Origin: Microbacterium testaceum StLB037
GTDB taxonomy: Bacteria > Actinomycetota > Actinomycetes > Actinomycetales > Microbacteriaceae
DNA: 64,000 nt
Assembly: GCF_900104345.1 (NCBI RefSeq)
Contig: NZ_FNJN01000003.1
Coordinates: 186,001 to 250,000 of the forward strand
Direction: 5' to 3'
The notes under the pieces are model-generated. The model saw nothing but the letters and a program-made list of their open reading frames with translations, was not told the origin of the DNA and made no database searches. Below are positions 49,254 to 56,453 of the stretch, piece after piece; the stretch's first letter is position 1; each line of letters starts with the position of its first letter. The position numbers and the translations under genes were made by a program.

Positions 49254-51053
49254 TCAGGTGTCGCGCGAGATGCGGATGATGACGCGGTCGCCGGGTTCGC
49301 GCTGCAGACGACGCACGAACGCCTCGAAGCCGAGGATCGCGCGGTACTGGAAGCCGTACTTGCGCTTGAGGGCGGCGTCGGCGCGAGCGTCGTCCGTGGC
49401 GGGGCCGGCGATCCGGCCGTGCGCCTCGACGCGGATGGCATCCGGTTCGACGGCGCCCATCCTGCTGCAGGGCTGCAGGGTCACGCGCGAATCGTTGCGC
49501 AGACGCTTCACCTTGCCCGTGGACCGCTCGCTCGTCACGACCAGCTCGTCGCCGTCGCGCGCGACCCACACCGGGACCGCCACGAGGGCTCCGTTGCGGC
49601 GATAGGTGCCGAGCGAGACGAAGGACGAGGCCGCGATCTCGCGCCACAGGGTGTCGGGGACGGTCATGGTCTCACCGTACTGGGCGGTCGCAGCGGCGGC
49701 GATGGGTTGCGCCGACGGCCCGCCGCGAGGTCCGAACAGATCGAGAACCCCGGGAACGGATGCCATCTCCTCGATGCGCCCGTGTGCGAAGCCGCCCCAG
49801 AGCGCACGGACGCTCCGGCCGACAGCGGTGAGCTCGTCGGGGCGCGCGCCGGCGTAGGGCGCGAGCTGCGGCCCGGTCGACTCGGTACCGAAGACGAAGG
49901 GCACCTCGATCGCGTGGGAGGCGCGGTAGAGGTCGTTCGCCCGCCACCGGAAGACGTAGCGCAGCGCCGTCCCTCCCGCCCTGCGGTAGTCGCGGGCGAG
50001 GCGACGGGCCGGGCGGCCGTAGACGACCGCGTTCATCGCGGTGTCGAGGACCGTGGAGGCGAGGGCGTGCAGCAGCGGCACGGCGCGCAACCCGTCCAGG
50101 GCCGTCACGCCGGGAAGGAACAGCCGCGTCTCCTCGGCGGTGACCCCGATCAGCAGGGGAATGCGTGCGGCCCCCTCGAGCCACCTCTCGGCGATCTCGC
50201 CGTGGGGAGGCAGGGGGTCGAACCCGGGCTGCGGAGCGAAGGGCATCAGGGAGAACCGTCCGAAACCGCGCGCGGCCTGCATCGCGTCCGCCTGGAGGTG
50301 CATCAGATCGTCCGACGGGGTCGCCGGGCTAAGCTGCGCGGTCGCCGCGCTCATCGCCGCCGTGAGGCCGGCGCGCGCACCCATGGTGCCCATGGGTGCG
50401 CTCTGCACGATGGCGCGCGAGAACAGCCCCCGAGCGCGGTCGACGGCCATGAGGTGGAGCACGGCGTCGGCGCCCGCGGATTGTCCGAACGCCGTCACGC
50501 GGGCCGGGTCTCCCCCGAACGCCGCGATGTTGCGCTGGACCCACTCGAAGGCGGCGAGCTGATCGAGGAGCCCGAGGTTGGCAGGACGCTCCGCTCCGTC
50601 ACCGAGATAGCCGAGTACGCCGAGCCGGTAGGTGACCGTGACGACGACGACGTGCTGCTCGGCCGCGAGGACGGCGGGGTCGTAGACGGGCAGATCACCC
50701 GCACCGCTGGTGTAGCCACCGCCGTGCACCCACACCATCACGGGCAGCGCGGCGTCCGTGTCGCCGCGGTCGGCCGGAACGGTGATCGAGAGGTGCTGGC
50801 ACTCCTCGCGGAGCGGAAGGCCGCCGGTCTGGTCGCCGAGAGCGTCGATCAGCGGAGTGGGTGCCTGCGGGGCGGCGGGCGAGGGCTCGAGGGCCTCGAA
50901 GACGTCGTCGTCAGCCCGGTCCGGCAGAGGGAGGGGACGACCGAAGCGCTCCGCGCGTGCATACGGGATGCCACTGGCCCGCAGCACCGCACCGTCGCGG
51001 CGTCCGCGGATGGGGCCCGTCGGCGGGGTGAAGAGGGGGGCTTCGCTCGTCAC
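49254..51053 (-). CDS. type B carboxylesterase fused to a C-terminal PPOX-fold domain
   Basis: 599-residue chimeric frame. Residues about 1-455 are a carboxylesterase: VWVHGGGYTSG oxyanion motif, nucleophile Ser in FGQSAGAD, and DPARVTAFG. From the internal Met462 (ATG 49665-49667) a complete 137-residue PPOX-like protein follows (TLWREIAASSFVSLGTYRRNGALVAVPVWVARDG). There is no stop between them. GGTGAG precedes the internal ATG, so the second half might also be translated separately. The esterase C-terminus looks abbreviated (GVLDLFGPRGG), suggesting fusion by deletion. GTG start at 51053. Confidence 0.75.
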   Translation of the reverse strand: MTSEAPLFTPPTGPIRGRRDGAVLRASGIPYARAERFGRPLPLPDRADDDVFEALEPSPAAPQAPTPLIDALGDQTGGLPLREECQHLSITVPADRGDTDAALPVMVWVHGGGYTSGAGDLPVYDPAVLAAEQHVVVVTVTYRLGVLGYLGDGAERPANLGLLDQLAAFEWVQRNIAAFGGDPARVTAFGQSAGADAVLHLMAVDRARGLFSRAIVQSAPMGTMGARAGLTAAMSAATAQLSPATPSDDLMHLQADAMQAARGFGRFSLMPFAPQPGFDPLPPHGEIAERWLEGAARIPLLIGVTAEETRLFLPGVTALDGLRAVPLLHALASTVLDTAMNAVVYGRPARRLARDYRRAGGTALRYVFRWRANDLYRASHAIEVPFVFGTESTGPQLAPYAGARPDELTAVGRSVRALWGGFAHGRIEEMASVPGVLDLFGPRGGPSAQPIAAAATAQYGETMTVPDTLWREIAASSFVSLGTYRRNGALVAVPVWVARDGDELVVTSERSTGKVKRLRNDSRVTLQPCSRMGAVEPDAIRVEAHGRIAGPATDDARADAALKRKYGFQYRAILGFEAFVRRLQREPGDRVIIRISRDT

Positions 51054-51181
51054 GCGTTCTCGCTTCCTGTTCCGCCGAAGCGGTGCGTCGCGCCTGCCGC
51101 GGGGGTGGCGGAGGCGTCTGGCCACCCTACTGAGCCGCACCCATGGCCCCGCTGTGCAAGCCGGTCCGCGGACCTCAAAGC

Positions 51182-51214
51182 CAGCGCAAGATCAGCGCAA
51201 GGACAGCGCAAGAC
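51182..51214. repeat. three tandem copies of an 11-bp direct repeat
   Basis: CAGCGCAAGAT, CAGCGCAAGGA and CAGCGCAAGAC start at 51182, 51193 and 51204. The 11-bp period equals about one DNA turn, so the copies face the same side of the helix. It lies about 130 bp upstream of the esterase-PPOX start and could be a regulator site or simple slippage. Confidence 0.7.
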
Positions 51215-51547
51215 TGCGCCGAACGTGTCCCCCAAACGGTGGACACGGCATAATCTCGTCTCGTTCCCGTCGCCAGGCACTCCGCAGCCCCCCTTACTGG
51301 CGGCGGGAACGACCACCCCGGATCTTCGCCCCGCCCGGCGCACCTCTCGGCCCTTCCTTGGCCCGTGCGCAGTGAGCGGAGCGGCGAGAAGCCCCGTGCT
51401 TCGGGATGCGAACGGCGACCCGCCGCGCTGTCGGGCCCGTGCGTGCCCGCTGGCGTGTCTTCGTGTCGAGGGTCGACGGCCGCATGTGTGCCGGTCGACC
51501 GCTTGAGCTGCGGGCGGCCTGCGCGAGATGGTCCGGAAACGACGAAA

Positions 51548-51571
51548 CCCCCGGCGAACCGGGGGCTTCTT
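51548..51571 (-). terminator. terminator of the minus-strand tRNA cluster
   Basis: CCCCCGG (51548-51554) and CCGGGGG (51559-51565) make a perfect 7-bp stem with a 4-nt loop (TTCG on the minus strand) just after the tRNA-Val 3' end. On the minus strand TTTCGTCG follows. Confidence 0.75.
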
Positions 51572-51575
51572 CAGG

Positions 51576-51650
51576 TGGTGCGCGATACTGGGATCGAACC
51601 AGTGACCTCTTCCGTGTCAGGGAAGCGCGCTACCGCTGCGCCAATCGCGC
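51576..51650 (-). tRNA. tRNA-Val (anticodon GAC)
   Basis: Minus strand: acceptor GCGCGAT/ATCGCGC, D-arm with TGGCGCAGCGGTAGCGCG, anticodon stem CTTCC/GGAAG with loop CTGACAC (anticodon GAC), T-arm GGTTCGATCC. The discriminator A is followed by an encoded CCA (51576-51578), unlike the other three tRNAs of the cluster. It is the last gene of the minus-strand tRNA unit. Confidence 0.94.
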
Positions 51651-51677
51651 CTGTACAGGCTGTTCTTTTATGAGTTG

Positions 51678-51748
51678 AGGTGGCGACGGGATTCGAACCC
51701 GTGTAAACGGCTTTGCAGGCCGGTGCCTAGCCGCTCGGCCACGCCACC
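51678..51748 (-). tRNA. tRNA-Cys (anticodon GCA)
   Basis: Minus strand: acceptor GGTGGCG/CGCCACC, anticodon stem CGGCC/AGCCG region with loop CTGCAAA (anticodon GCA), T-arm GGGTTCGAATCCC, and discriminator U as expected for Cys. CCA is not encoded, so tRNA nucleotidyltransferase is needed. 27 nt separate it from tRNA-Val. Confidence 0.94.
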
Positions 51749-51814
51749 GTGATGTGGTTCGACCCACGTGTCGTGATTCTCCGTCGGTTTCCCAGACGGA
51801 GATCCCTCCACTCG

Positions 51815-51887
51815 AGCGGATGACGAGACTCGAACTCGCGACCCCAACCTTGGCAAGGTTGTGCGCTACCAACTGCGCTACATCCGC
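51815..51887 (-). tRNA. tRNA-Gly (anticodon GCC)
   Basis: Minus strand: acceptor GCGGATG/CATCCGC, D-arm with TAGCGCAGTTGGTAGCGC, anticodon stem CAACC/GGTTG with loop TTGCCAA (anticodon GCC), T-arm AGTTCGAGTCT, discriminator U. CCA is not encoded. First gene of the minus-strand tRNA unit. Confidence 0.94.
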
Positions 51888-51923
51888 ATTTCGTTCCCGG
51901 GGCTTGCCCCGAGCACTCGTAAG

Positions 51924-51951
51924 ACATTACCCGATCTGAGCGCGGGTGCAA
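51924..51951 (-). promoter_or_regulatory. promoter of the Gly-Cys-Val tRNA unit
   Basis: On the minus strand -35 TTGCAC (51951-51946), a 16-nt spacer and -10 TAATGT (51929-51924), about 37 nt before the tRNA-Gly 5' end. A small CGGGG-CTTG-CCCCG hairpin lies in the leader. Confidence 0.6.
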
Positions 51952-51987
51952 AACGGCGCGCGCCCCGCGCGTGTCCTCTCCTCGTGG

Positions 51988-52017
51988 TTCGAAGCATCTC
52001 TCGGCATCCGGTACGAT
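51988..52017 (+). promoter_or_regulatory. promoter of tRNA-Val(CAC)
   Basis: -35-like TTCGAA (51988-51993), 18-nt spacer, and -10 TACGAT (52012-52017), a strong actinobacterial form, 22 nt before the tRNA 5' end. Divergent from the minus-strand tRNA promoter. Confidence 0.6.
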
Positions 52018-52039
52018 CGATGAGTCCCGTTCGGGATGA

Positions 52040-52112
52040 GGGCGATTGGCGCAGTTGGTAGCGCGCTTCCTTCACACGGAAGAGGTCGTCGGTTCGAGTC
52101 CGGCATCGCCCA
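52040..52112 (+). tRNA. tRNA-Val (anticodon CAC)
   Basis: Acceptor GGGCGAT/ATCGCCC, D-arm TGGCGCAGTTGGTAGCGC, anticodon stem CTTCC/GGAAG with loop TTCACAC (anticodon CAC), T-arm GGTTCGAGTCC, discriminator A. CCA is not encoded (ACA follows). It reads GTG, a frequent Val codon here, complementing the GAC isoacceptor on the other strand. Confidence 0.94.
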
Positions 52113-52119
52113 CAGTTTC

Positions 52120-52146
52120 ACCCCCGGTCCTTCCGGGGGTTTTCTG
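52120..52146 (+). terminator. terminator of tRNA-Val(CAC)
   Basis: ACCCCCGG (52120-52127) pairs with CCGGGGGT (52133-52140), loop TCCTT, followed by TTTCTGTTTC. Classic intrinsic terminator 8 nt after the tRNA. Confidence 0.85.
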
Positions 52147-52341
52147 TTTCTTCCCCGGGCTGGCGCCCGTGGTCGCAGCTCGTCGGAGCACCGCCCGCTC
52201 GGCGTCCCGGGCCAACTGGCCGTGGACCCGTGCCGGTCGGGGCGACCGCTCGTCGGCCCCTGCCGATTCGCGCCCCACGGGGTAACGCCCCGGCACCCGG
52301 CCGTCGTGAGGCCGGACGCCGGGGCGTCGTCGAATCGCGGG

Positions 52342-53598
52342 TCAGTCGTCTTCGATGACCACGCGAAGATCGCGGCGGCGCTGACCGAGCTTCTGTCGGC
52401 TGCCGGCCCCCGTTCCGTGCTGAGTACCCGCCCCCGTCATCGGGGGCCGCAGACCACCGGGGCCGGTGCCCTGCGCGGCCGACATCGAGGTCGCGGCCAT
52501 GGCCGCTCCCCCGGTTGTCCCTCCGATGAGGGCGCCGGTGCTTCCGCTGTGGACGCCGGCGAACATTTTCGCGTCGAGCCCGGTCAGCCCACCGAGCGAG
52601 CCGCCCGCGCCGCCGGACCCGCCGAGGGAGGCCTGGCCGATGACCGCCCCATCGGGCGTGGGGGCGCCGGATAGGCCTCCGGAGCTGCTGAGGTGGAAGT
52701 CCCCCGAGGCGTGCTCGCCCGAAACGGCGAAGGGGCGGTAGACGACCCCGTCGGCACGCCGACCCTTGACGGTGAGGTCGTGGGCCGCGTTGTTTCCGTA
52801 GCGGGTGGCGTCCGATGCGTCGACGACGGTCCCCGAGTCGATGCGGATGGTCTGGGCGCTGTTCTGCAGGGCCGCAGCGGTCGTGGTCGAAGTGCGGTCG
52901 AAGACGCCGCGAAGCTGCTGCACGAGCCCCGTGAGGGCCTTGACCGAGCCGAGCACGGCGCGCAGGGGCCGCACGACCTTGTTCACCATCTCGTTGACCT
53001 TCATCACGACGCGCGCGATGGCGTAGCCCATGCCGAGACCGAACGAGGCGGCGACGACCGCCATGGCCTCGATCGCGGTGGCGACGACCTTGGAGATCGC
53101 CGACTTGACGACACCCTGCATCTTCGTCACCAGGGTGGAGGCGGAGGTGAGTCCGCTCGCCGCGGCCTCGGCCCACTCGCCCGACGCGCCGAGGTGCTTC
53201 GCCGCGTCGGTGGCGAACCGCACGTAGGCGGTGATGCTGCCGCCGGTCATGCCCTCGAGGTCGCTCAACCGGCGGGTGAGGTCGGCGCCCGCCTGTCGCA
53301 TCGACGACCCGGCGGAGACCCACTGCGACGCGACGGAGGCGACGTTGGAGGCGCTGCCGGCGAGTTGGTCGAGCCAGGTGCTGAGGGGCTTGAGGTGCTC
53401 CATCACCCATCCGAGACCACACGCGGTCAACGTGCCGATGGGGTCGGTGAGGGCAGCGGCCGCATCACCCAGGGTGTCGAGGAAGGCCATTCCTCCGTCG
53501 AGCCAGTTGCCGCTCTTGACGGCGTCGGCGAGGGCTCGACCCGACTCAATGACGCGGCTCCCCGAGAAGGTGGTGCCGGGGGCGACGGCGGTGCTCAT
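52342..53598 (-). CDS. large WXG100/PPE-like putative type VII secretion substrate
   Basis: 418 residues. The N-terminal ~280 residues are predicted mainly helical, starting MSTAVAPGTTFSGSRVIESGRAL, with a W-x-G-like DAVKSGNWLDGG turn and a hydrophobic central helix (AIEAMAVVAASFGLGMGYAIARVV). The C-terminal ~130 residues are Gly/Ser/Ala-rich and flexible, ending in an Arg-rich then acidic tail (RRRDLRVVIEDD). No catalytic motif is seen. The ATG overlaps the stop of the EspC-like gene as TGATG. No canonical YxxxD/E export signal or EccC-type motor is visible in the window, so secretion is inferred only from context. Confidence 0.68.
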   Translation of the reverse strand: MSTAVAPGTTFSGSRVIESGRALADAVKSGNWLDGGMAFLDTLGDAAAALTDPIGTLTACGLGWVMEHLKPLSTWLDQLAGSASNVASVASQWVSAGSSMRQAGADLTRRLSDLEGMTGGSITAYVRFATDAAKHLGASGEWAEAAASGLTSASTLVTKMQGVVKSAISKVVATAIEAMAVVAASFGLGMGYAIARVVMKVNEMVNKVVRPLRAVLGSVKALTGLVQQLRGVFDRTSTTTAAALQNSAQTIRIDSGTVVDASDATRYGNNAAHDLTVKGRRADGVVYRPFAVSGEHASGDFHLSSSGGLSGAPTPDGAVIGQASLGGSGGAGGSLGGLTGLDAKMFAGVHSGSTGALIGGTTGGAAMAATSMSAAQGTGPGGLRPPMTGAGTQHGTGAGSRQKLGQRRRDLRVVIEDD

Positions 53599-53918
53599 CA
53601 GACCCCCATCGCAGACTCGAGCGATCGGATGGTCGCGATGGTGTCGCTCTCGAACTGCTCCCACTGGTCGGCGGTCTGCCGCAGCTCTCCGGCGGTTCGT
53701 ATGAGCAGTGATTGGTCCTCGCCGAGCAGGCCGGTGGCGGCTGCCGACAGCGCGAGTCCGGGGGGAACGAGGAAAGCGCACAGGAGTCCGAAGGCTTCGG
53801 GGAGCAGGTTTCCGCCGCGGAGGACGGAGAGCGCCGATCCGACGTCTCCCACGAGGGAATCGACGAATGCGGCGTGCTGTCGGAGTCGATCGAAGTCGAC
53901 GGCGATGTCATCGGCCAT
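53598..53918 (-). CDS. EspC/WXG100-like small secretion-target protein
   Basis: 106 residues forming a predicted helical hairpin: MADDIAVDFDRLRQHAAFVDSLVGDVGSAL, a Leu/Pro-rich turn (FLVPPGLALSAAATGLLGED), then LLIRTAGELRQTADQWEQFESDTI. Size and pattern match actinobacterial type VII secretion targets (EspC/DUF2580-like). The start at 53918 has GAGGA 7 nt upstream and lies inside the end of the YbaB-like gene (11-nt overlap). It probably heterodimerises with one of its operon partners. Confidence 0.7.
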   Translation of the reverse strand: MADDIAVDFDRLRQHAAFVDSLVGDVGSALSVLRGGNLLPEAFGLLCAFLVPPGLALSAAATGLLGEDQSLLIRTAGELRQTADQWEQFESDTIATIRSLESAMGV

Positions 53919-54288
53919 GAAGAGTCCTCTCGGGTGAGGCGGGTTCGGTGTCGCGCAACTGCGCGACGATGGGATCGTCGGCACCGAGCAGCTCGCTCAC
54001 CGCGCGGAGAGTACTCTCGCGGGCGTCGGCCTCGGCGTGACGGATGGTCGAGAGGATCTCGGCGGACAGCCGCTGCGCGCCGCGGGCCAGAGCTGCCTCG
54101 CTCAGCCGCAGATCGACGACCCGGCCGCCCGAGTCCACCTGGGCGATGACGTCGCGACCACGAGAGCGACCGGTCCCGCGCACCGAAGCGACCGTCGCCT
54201 CGAAGGCCGGCATCTGCGCGGCGCGCAGCTCGGCACGACGAACGTCGGCTTCGACCTGCGCGAACGACTCTTCCGGATCCAACGGCAC
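53908..54288 (-). CDS. YbaB/EbfC-like protein of the secretion-substrate operon
   Basis: 126 residues: an N-terminal helix (DPEESFAQVEADVRRAELRAAQMPAFEA), then VASVRGTGRSRGRDVIAQVDSGGRVVDLRLSEAAL, the beta pattern of YbaB/EbfC nucleoid-associated proteins, and a C-terminal helix. ESX loci often carry such a YbaB-like protein (EspL) thought to act as chaperone or accessory. It is the first gene of the three-gene operon and overlaps the next by 11 nt. Confidence 0.7.
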   Translation of the reverse strand: MPLDPEESFAQVEADVRRAELRAAQMPAFEATVASVRGTGRSRGRDVIAQVDSGGRVVDLRLSEAALARGAQRLSAEILSTIRHAEADARESTLRAVSELLGADDPIVAQLRDTEPASPERTLHGR

Positions 54289-54415
54289 GGCAGAAATTTA
54301 GCGACCCGGGCGCCGAGAACGAACGGTTCCCGTCAAGAAAGCCCGGTAGATGAGAGGAATCTCACGTAGCTCTCACGAACAGTTCCTCGTCCGGTTCGGC
54401 GATGGACGCAGAGAG

Positions 54416-54940
54416 TCAGCCGCGCGACCACCCGTAGCGCGCGGCGAGAGCGGCGGCGACGGCGTCGAACCGCGCGCGGTCCAGGGCCGCCGCCTCCCGG
54501 CGCATCCCCGCGTCATGGACCAGATACAGCTGGTCGATGTCGATCCACGAGGGACGGCGCTGGGGATCCCACTCCCCCGTGCCCAGCGACAGGTACTGCC
54601 GGTCGCCGTCGTGCGGCTTGCTGGTGAGTCGCACGGCGTAGGAGCGGGTGGCATCCGCTCGACCGATGACGAGGACCGGCCGATCCTTTCCACGCCCGTC
54701 GCGCTCCTCGTAGGGAACCCACGTCCAGACGATCTCGCCCCCGTCGGGGGCGTTGTCGCGTTTCGGCGCGTACGACAGGGTGAGCCGCCGCGGCGGATCG
54801 ATCTCGACGGTCTCGCTCCCGCTCGGGGCCGAGGGGCGCGCGGTCGGCGTGACGGGGGCGGAACGACGAACGGTCGGAGCCGCCGGCGTCGACCGGAACA
54901 TGCCCAGCACGGCGGACAGCAGACGAGAAGCGGTTCCCAT
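54416..54940 (-). CDS. PemK/MazF-like protein, orphan
   Basis: 174 residues. A Pro/Ala/Thr-rich N-terminal ~55 residues precede a PemK-like barrel with GGEIVWTWVPYEERDGRGKDRPVLVIGR, VRLTSKPHDGD and WIDIDQLYLVHDAGMRREAAAL. The W-V-P-Y-E and RPVLVI motifs fit PemK/MazF-family proteins annotated in actinobacteria. No antitoxin gene is adjacent on either side; the long N-terminus may replace it or anchor the protein. ATG at 54940 (MGTASRLL), with an in-frame GTG 6 nt upstream. Confidence 0.75.
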   Translation of the reverse strand: MGTASRLLSAVLGMFRSTPAAPTVRRSAPVTPTARPSAPSGSETVEIDPPRRLTLSYAPKRDNAPDGGEIVWTWVPYEERDGRGKDRPVLVIGRADATRSYAVRLTSKPHDGDRQYLSLGTGEWDPQRRPSWIDIDQLYLVHDAGMRREAAALDRARFDAVAAALAARYGWSRG

Positions 54941-54960
54941 ACCCACACCCTAGGCACGCG

Positions 54961-54998
54961 GAACGGGGCGCCGCCGACGAATCGGCGACGCCCCGTTC
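54961..54998 (-). terminator. long hairpin downstream of amt
   Basis: GAACGGGGCG (54961-54970) pairs fully with CGCCCCGTTC (54989-54998), with an inner CGCCGA/TCGGCG stem and CGAA loop. It begins 15 nt past the amt stop and separates it from the PemK-like gene. No T-tract. Confidence 0.75.
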
Positions 54999-55013
54999 GG
55001 GGTCGGGCGGGTA

Positions 55014-56288
55014 TCAGGCGCGGACGTCGGAGAGGACGTAGCCCTCTTCGCCGTGCACGACGGTGTCGATGCCGGCGATCTCGTCCTCGTTCTTCACGCG
55101 GAAGCCGATCGTCTTCTCGATCGCGAAGCCGATGATGAAGGCCAGCACGAACGAGTAGACCAGCACCGCGAGGGCCGCGATGGCCTGGACGATCAGCTGG
55201 TTGAACGAGCCACTGTAGATGAGGCCGCTCGTGTTGGCGAAGATGCCGAGGTAGAGCGTTCCGAGCAGACCACCGACGAGGTGGATGCCTACCACGTCGA
55301 GCGAGTCATCGAAGCCGAGCTTGAACTTCAGCTCGATGGCGAGGGCGCAGATCGCGCCGGCGAGCAGGCCCAGCACGATGGCCCAGATCGGCGTCAGCGC
55401 GGCGCAGGCCGGGGTGATCGCGACGAGACCCGCGACGGCACCGGAGGCGGCGCCGACCGAGGTGGGCTTGCCGTCCTTGATCTTCTCGACGATCAGCCAC
55501 GACAGAAGGGCCGCGGCGGGAGCGGCGATCGTGTTGACGAAGGCCAGGGCGGCGGTGTTGTCGGCGGCGAGCTCGGAACCGGCGTTGAAGCCGAACCAGC
55601 CGAACCACAGCAGACCCGCACCGAGGAGGACGAACGGCGGGTTGTGAGGGACGTGGGCGCCCTTCTGGAACCCGACGCGCTTCCCGAGCACCAGGGCGAG
55701 AGCGAGGGCAGCCGCACCGGCGTTGATGTGGACCGCGGTACCACCGGCGAAGTCGATCGCGCCGACGCCGAACACATCCTGCAGACCGTGCGTGATCCAG
55801 CCGCCGTAGCTGAAGGTGCCGTCCTCGGCGAGGCCGAAGTTGAAGACCCAGCTCGCCACGGGGAAGTAGACGACCGTGGCCCAGATGCCGGCGAAGATCA
55901 TCCACGCGCCGAACTTGGCGCGGTCGGCGATCGCGCCCGAGACGAGGGCGACGGTGATGATGGCGAACGTGGCCTGGAAGGCGACGAAGGCGAGCGGCGG
56001 GTACGCGGCGCCCTCGGGGGTGGTGAGCACGTTGGCGAGGCCGAAGTCGGTGCCGTCGATGTGCCACGGAGCGTTGGTGACCCCGGCGTCGGTCGCGGGG
56101 AACGCGATCGCGTAGCCGTAGAGCACCCACAGGACGCCCATGAGGCCCATCGCGCCGAAGCTCATCATCATCATGCTGATGACGCTCTTGGCCTTGACGA
56201 GACCGCCGTAGAAGAACGCGAGTCCTGGCGTCATGAGCAGCACGAGTGCCGCTGCTATCAGGATGAATGCGGTGTTGCCTTGATCCAT
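55014..56288 (-). CDS. amt: ammonium transporter
   Basis: 424 residues, 11 TM helices of the Amt/MEP/Rh family. It starts with DQGNTAFILIAAALVLLMTPGLAFFYGGLV, the phenylalanine gate region, and contains DFAGGTAVHINAGAAALALALVLG with one pore His and GIHLVGGLLGTLYLGIF with the second. The ATG at 56288 follows GGAGGG. Unlike many bacteria no glnK/glnD follows; a long hairpin closes the gene. GTTAC/GTTTC motifs at 56377-56423 indicate GlnR control under nitrogen limitation. Confidence 0.96.
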   Translation of the reverse strand: MDQGNTAFILIAAALVLLMTPGLAFFYGGLVKAKSVISMMMMSFGAMGLMGVLWVLYGYAIAFPATDAGVTNAPWHIDGTDFGLANVLTTPEGAAYPPLAFVAFQATFAIITVALVSGAIADRAKFGAWMIFAGIWATVVYFPVASWVFNFGLAEDGTFSYGGWITHGLQDVFGVGAIDFAGGTAVHINAGAAALALALVLGKRVGFQKGAHVPHNPPFVLLGAGLLWFGWFGFNAGSELAADNTAALAFVNTIAAPAAALLSWLIVEKIKDGKPTSVGAASGAVAGLVAITPACAALTPIWAIVLGLLAGAICALAIELKFKLGFDDSLDVVGIHLVGGLLGTLYLGIFANTSGLIYSGSFNQLIVQAIAALAVLVYSFVLAFIIGFAIEKTIGFRVKNEDEIAGIDTVVHGEEGYVLSDVRA

Positions 56289-56376
56289 CTCGGAGGGAAC
56301 CTCTCTGCAGGGACGCAGGTAAAGCGTCGGGTCCCCTCAGTGTCCACAGCCTCGGTTCCGCCGCCGTTCGCCCCGT

Positions 56377-56423
56377 GTTTCGGGGGCGTTACAGGCGGGC
56401 CGCTCCGGTAAACATCGCGTTTC
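56377..56423 (-). promoter_or_regulatory. GlnR-type binding region upstream of amt
   Basis: On the minus strand 56392-56377 reads GTAAC-GCCCCC-GAAAC, an exact match to the actinobacterial GlnR pair gTnAC-n6-GaAAC. 15 nt further out is GAAAC-GCGATG-TTTAC (56423-56408), a second degenerate box pair. The sites start 89 bp before the amt ATG, where GlnR activates amtB operons in Streptomyces and mycobacteria. This implies a GlnR homologue elsewhere in the genome. Confidence 0.72.
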
Positions 56424-56453
56424 CTGCGCCCGCGAACCGGCGATGAACTCGCC

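Larger units (their letters stand above)
51054..51575. other. intergenic stretch between the esterase-PPOX gene and the tRNA cluster
   Basis: No credible gene: reading frames here lack ribosome binding sites and family signatures. It contains a three-copy 11-bp direct repeat (51182-51214) and the tRNA-cluster terminator (51548-51571). The right-hand part (about 51360-51530) is unannotated, and I see no further structure. Confidence 0.6.

Noticed and set aside
48480..51506. A 1000-codon open frame on the plus strand across the PPOX, DUF7882-like and esterase genes
   Set aside because: It is antisense to three recognisable proteins and spans their intergenic gaps; composition is typical of a shadow frame.
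54416..54940. A complete type II toxin-antitoxin pair around the PemK-like gene
   Set aside because: Neither side has a small antitoxin-like gene: upstream is the amt terminator and downstream is a 127-nt gap before the YbaB-like gene.
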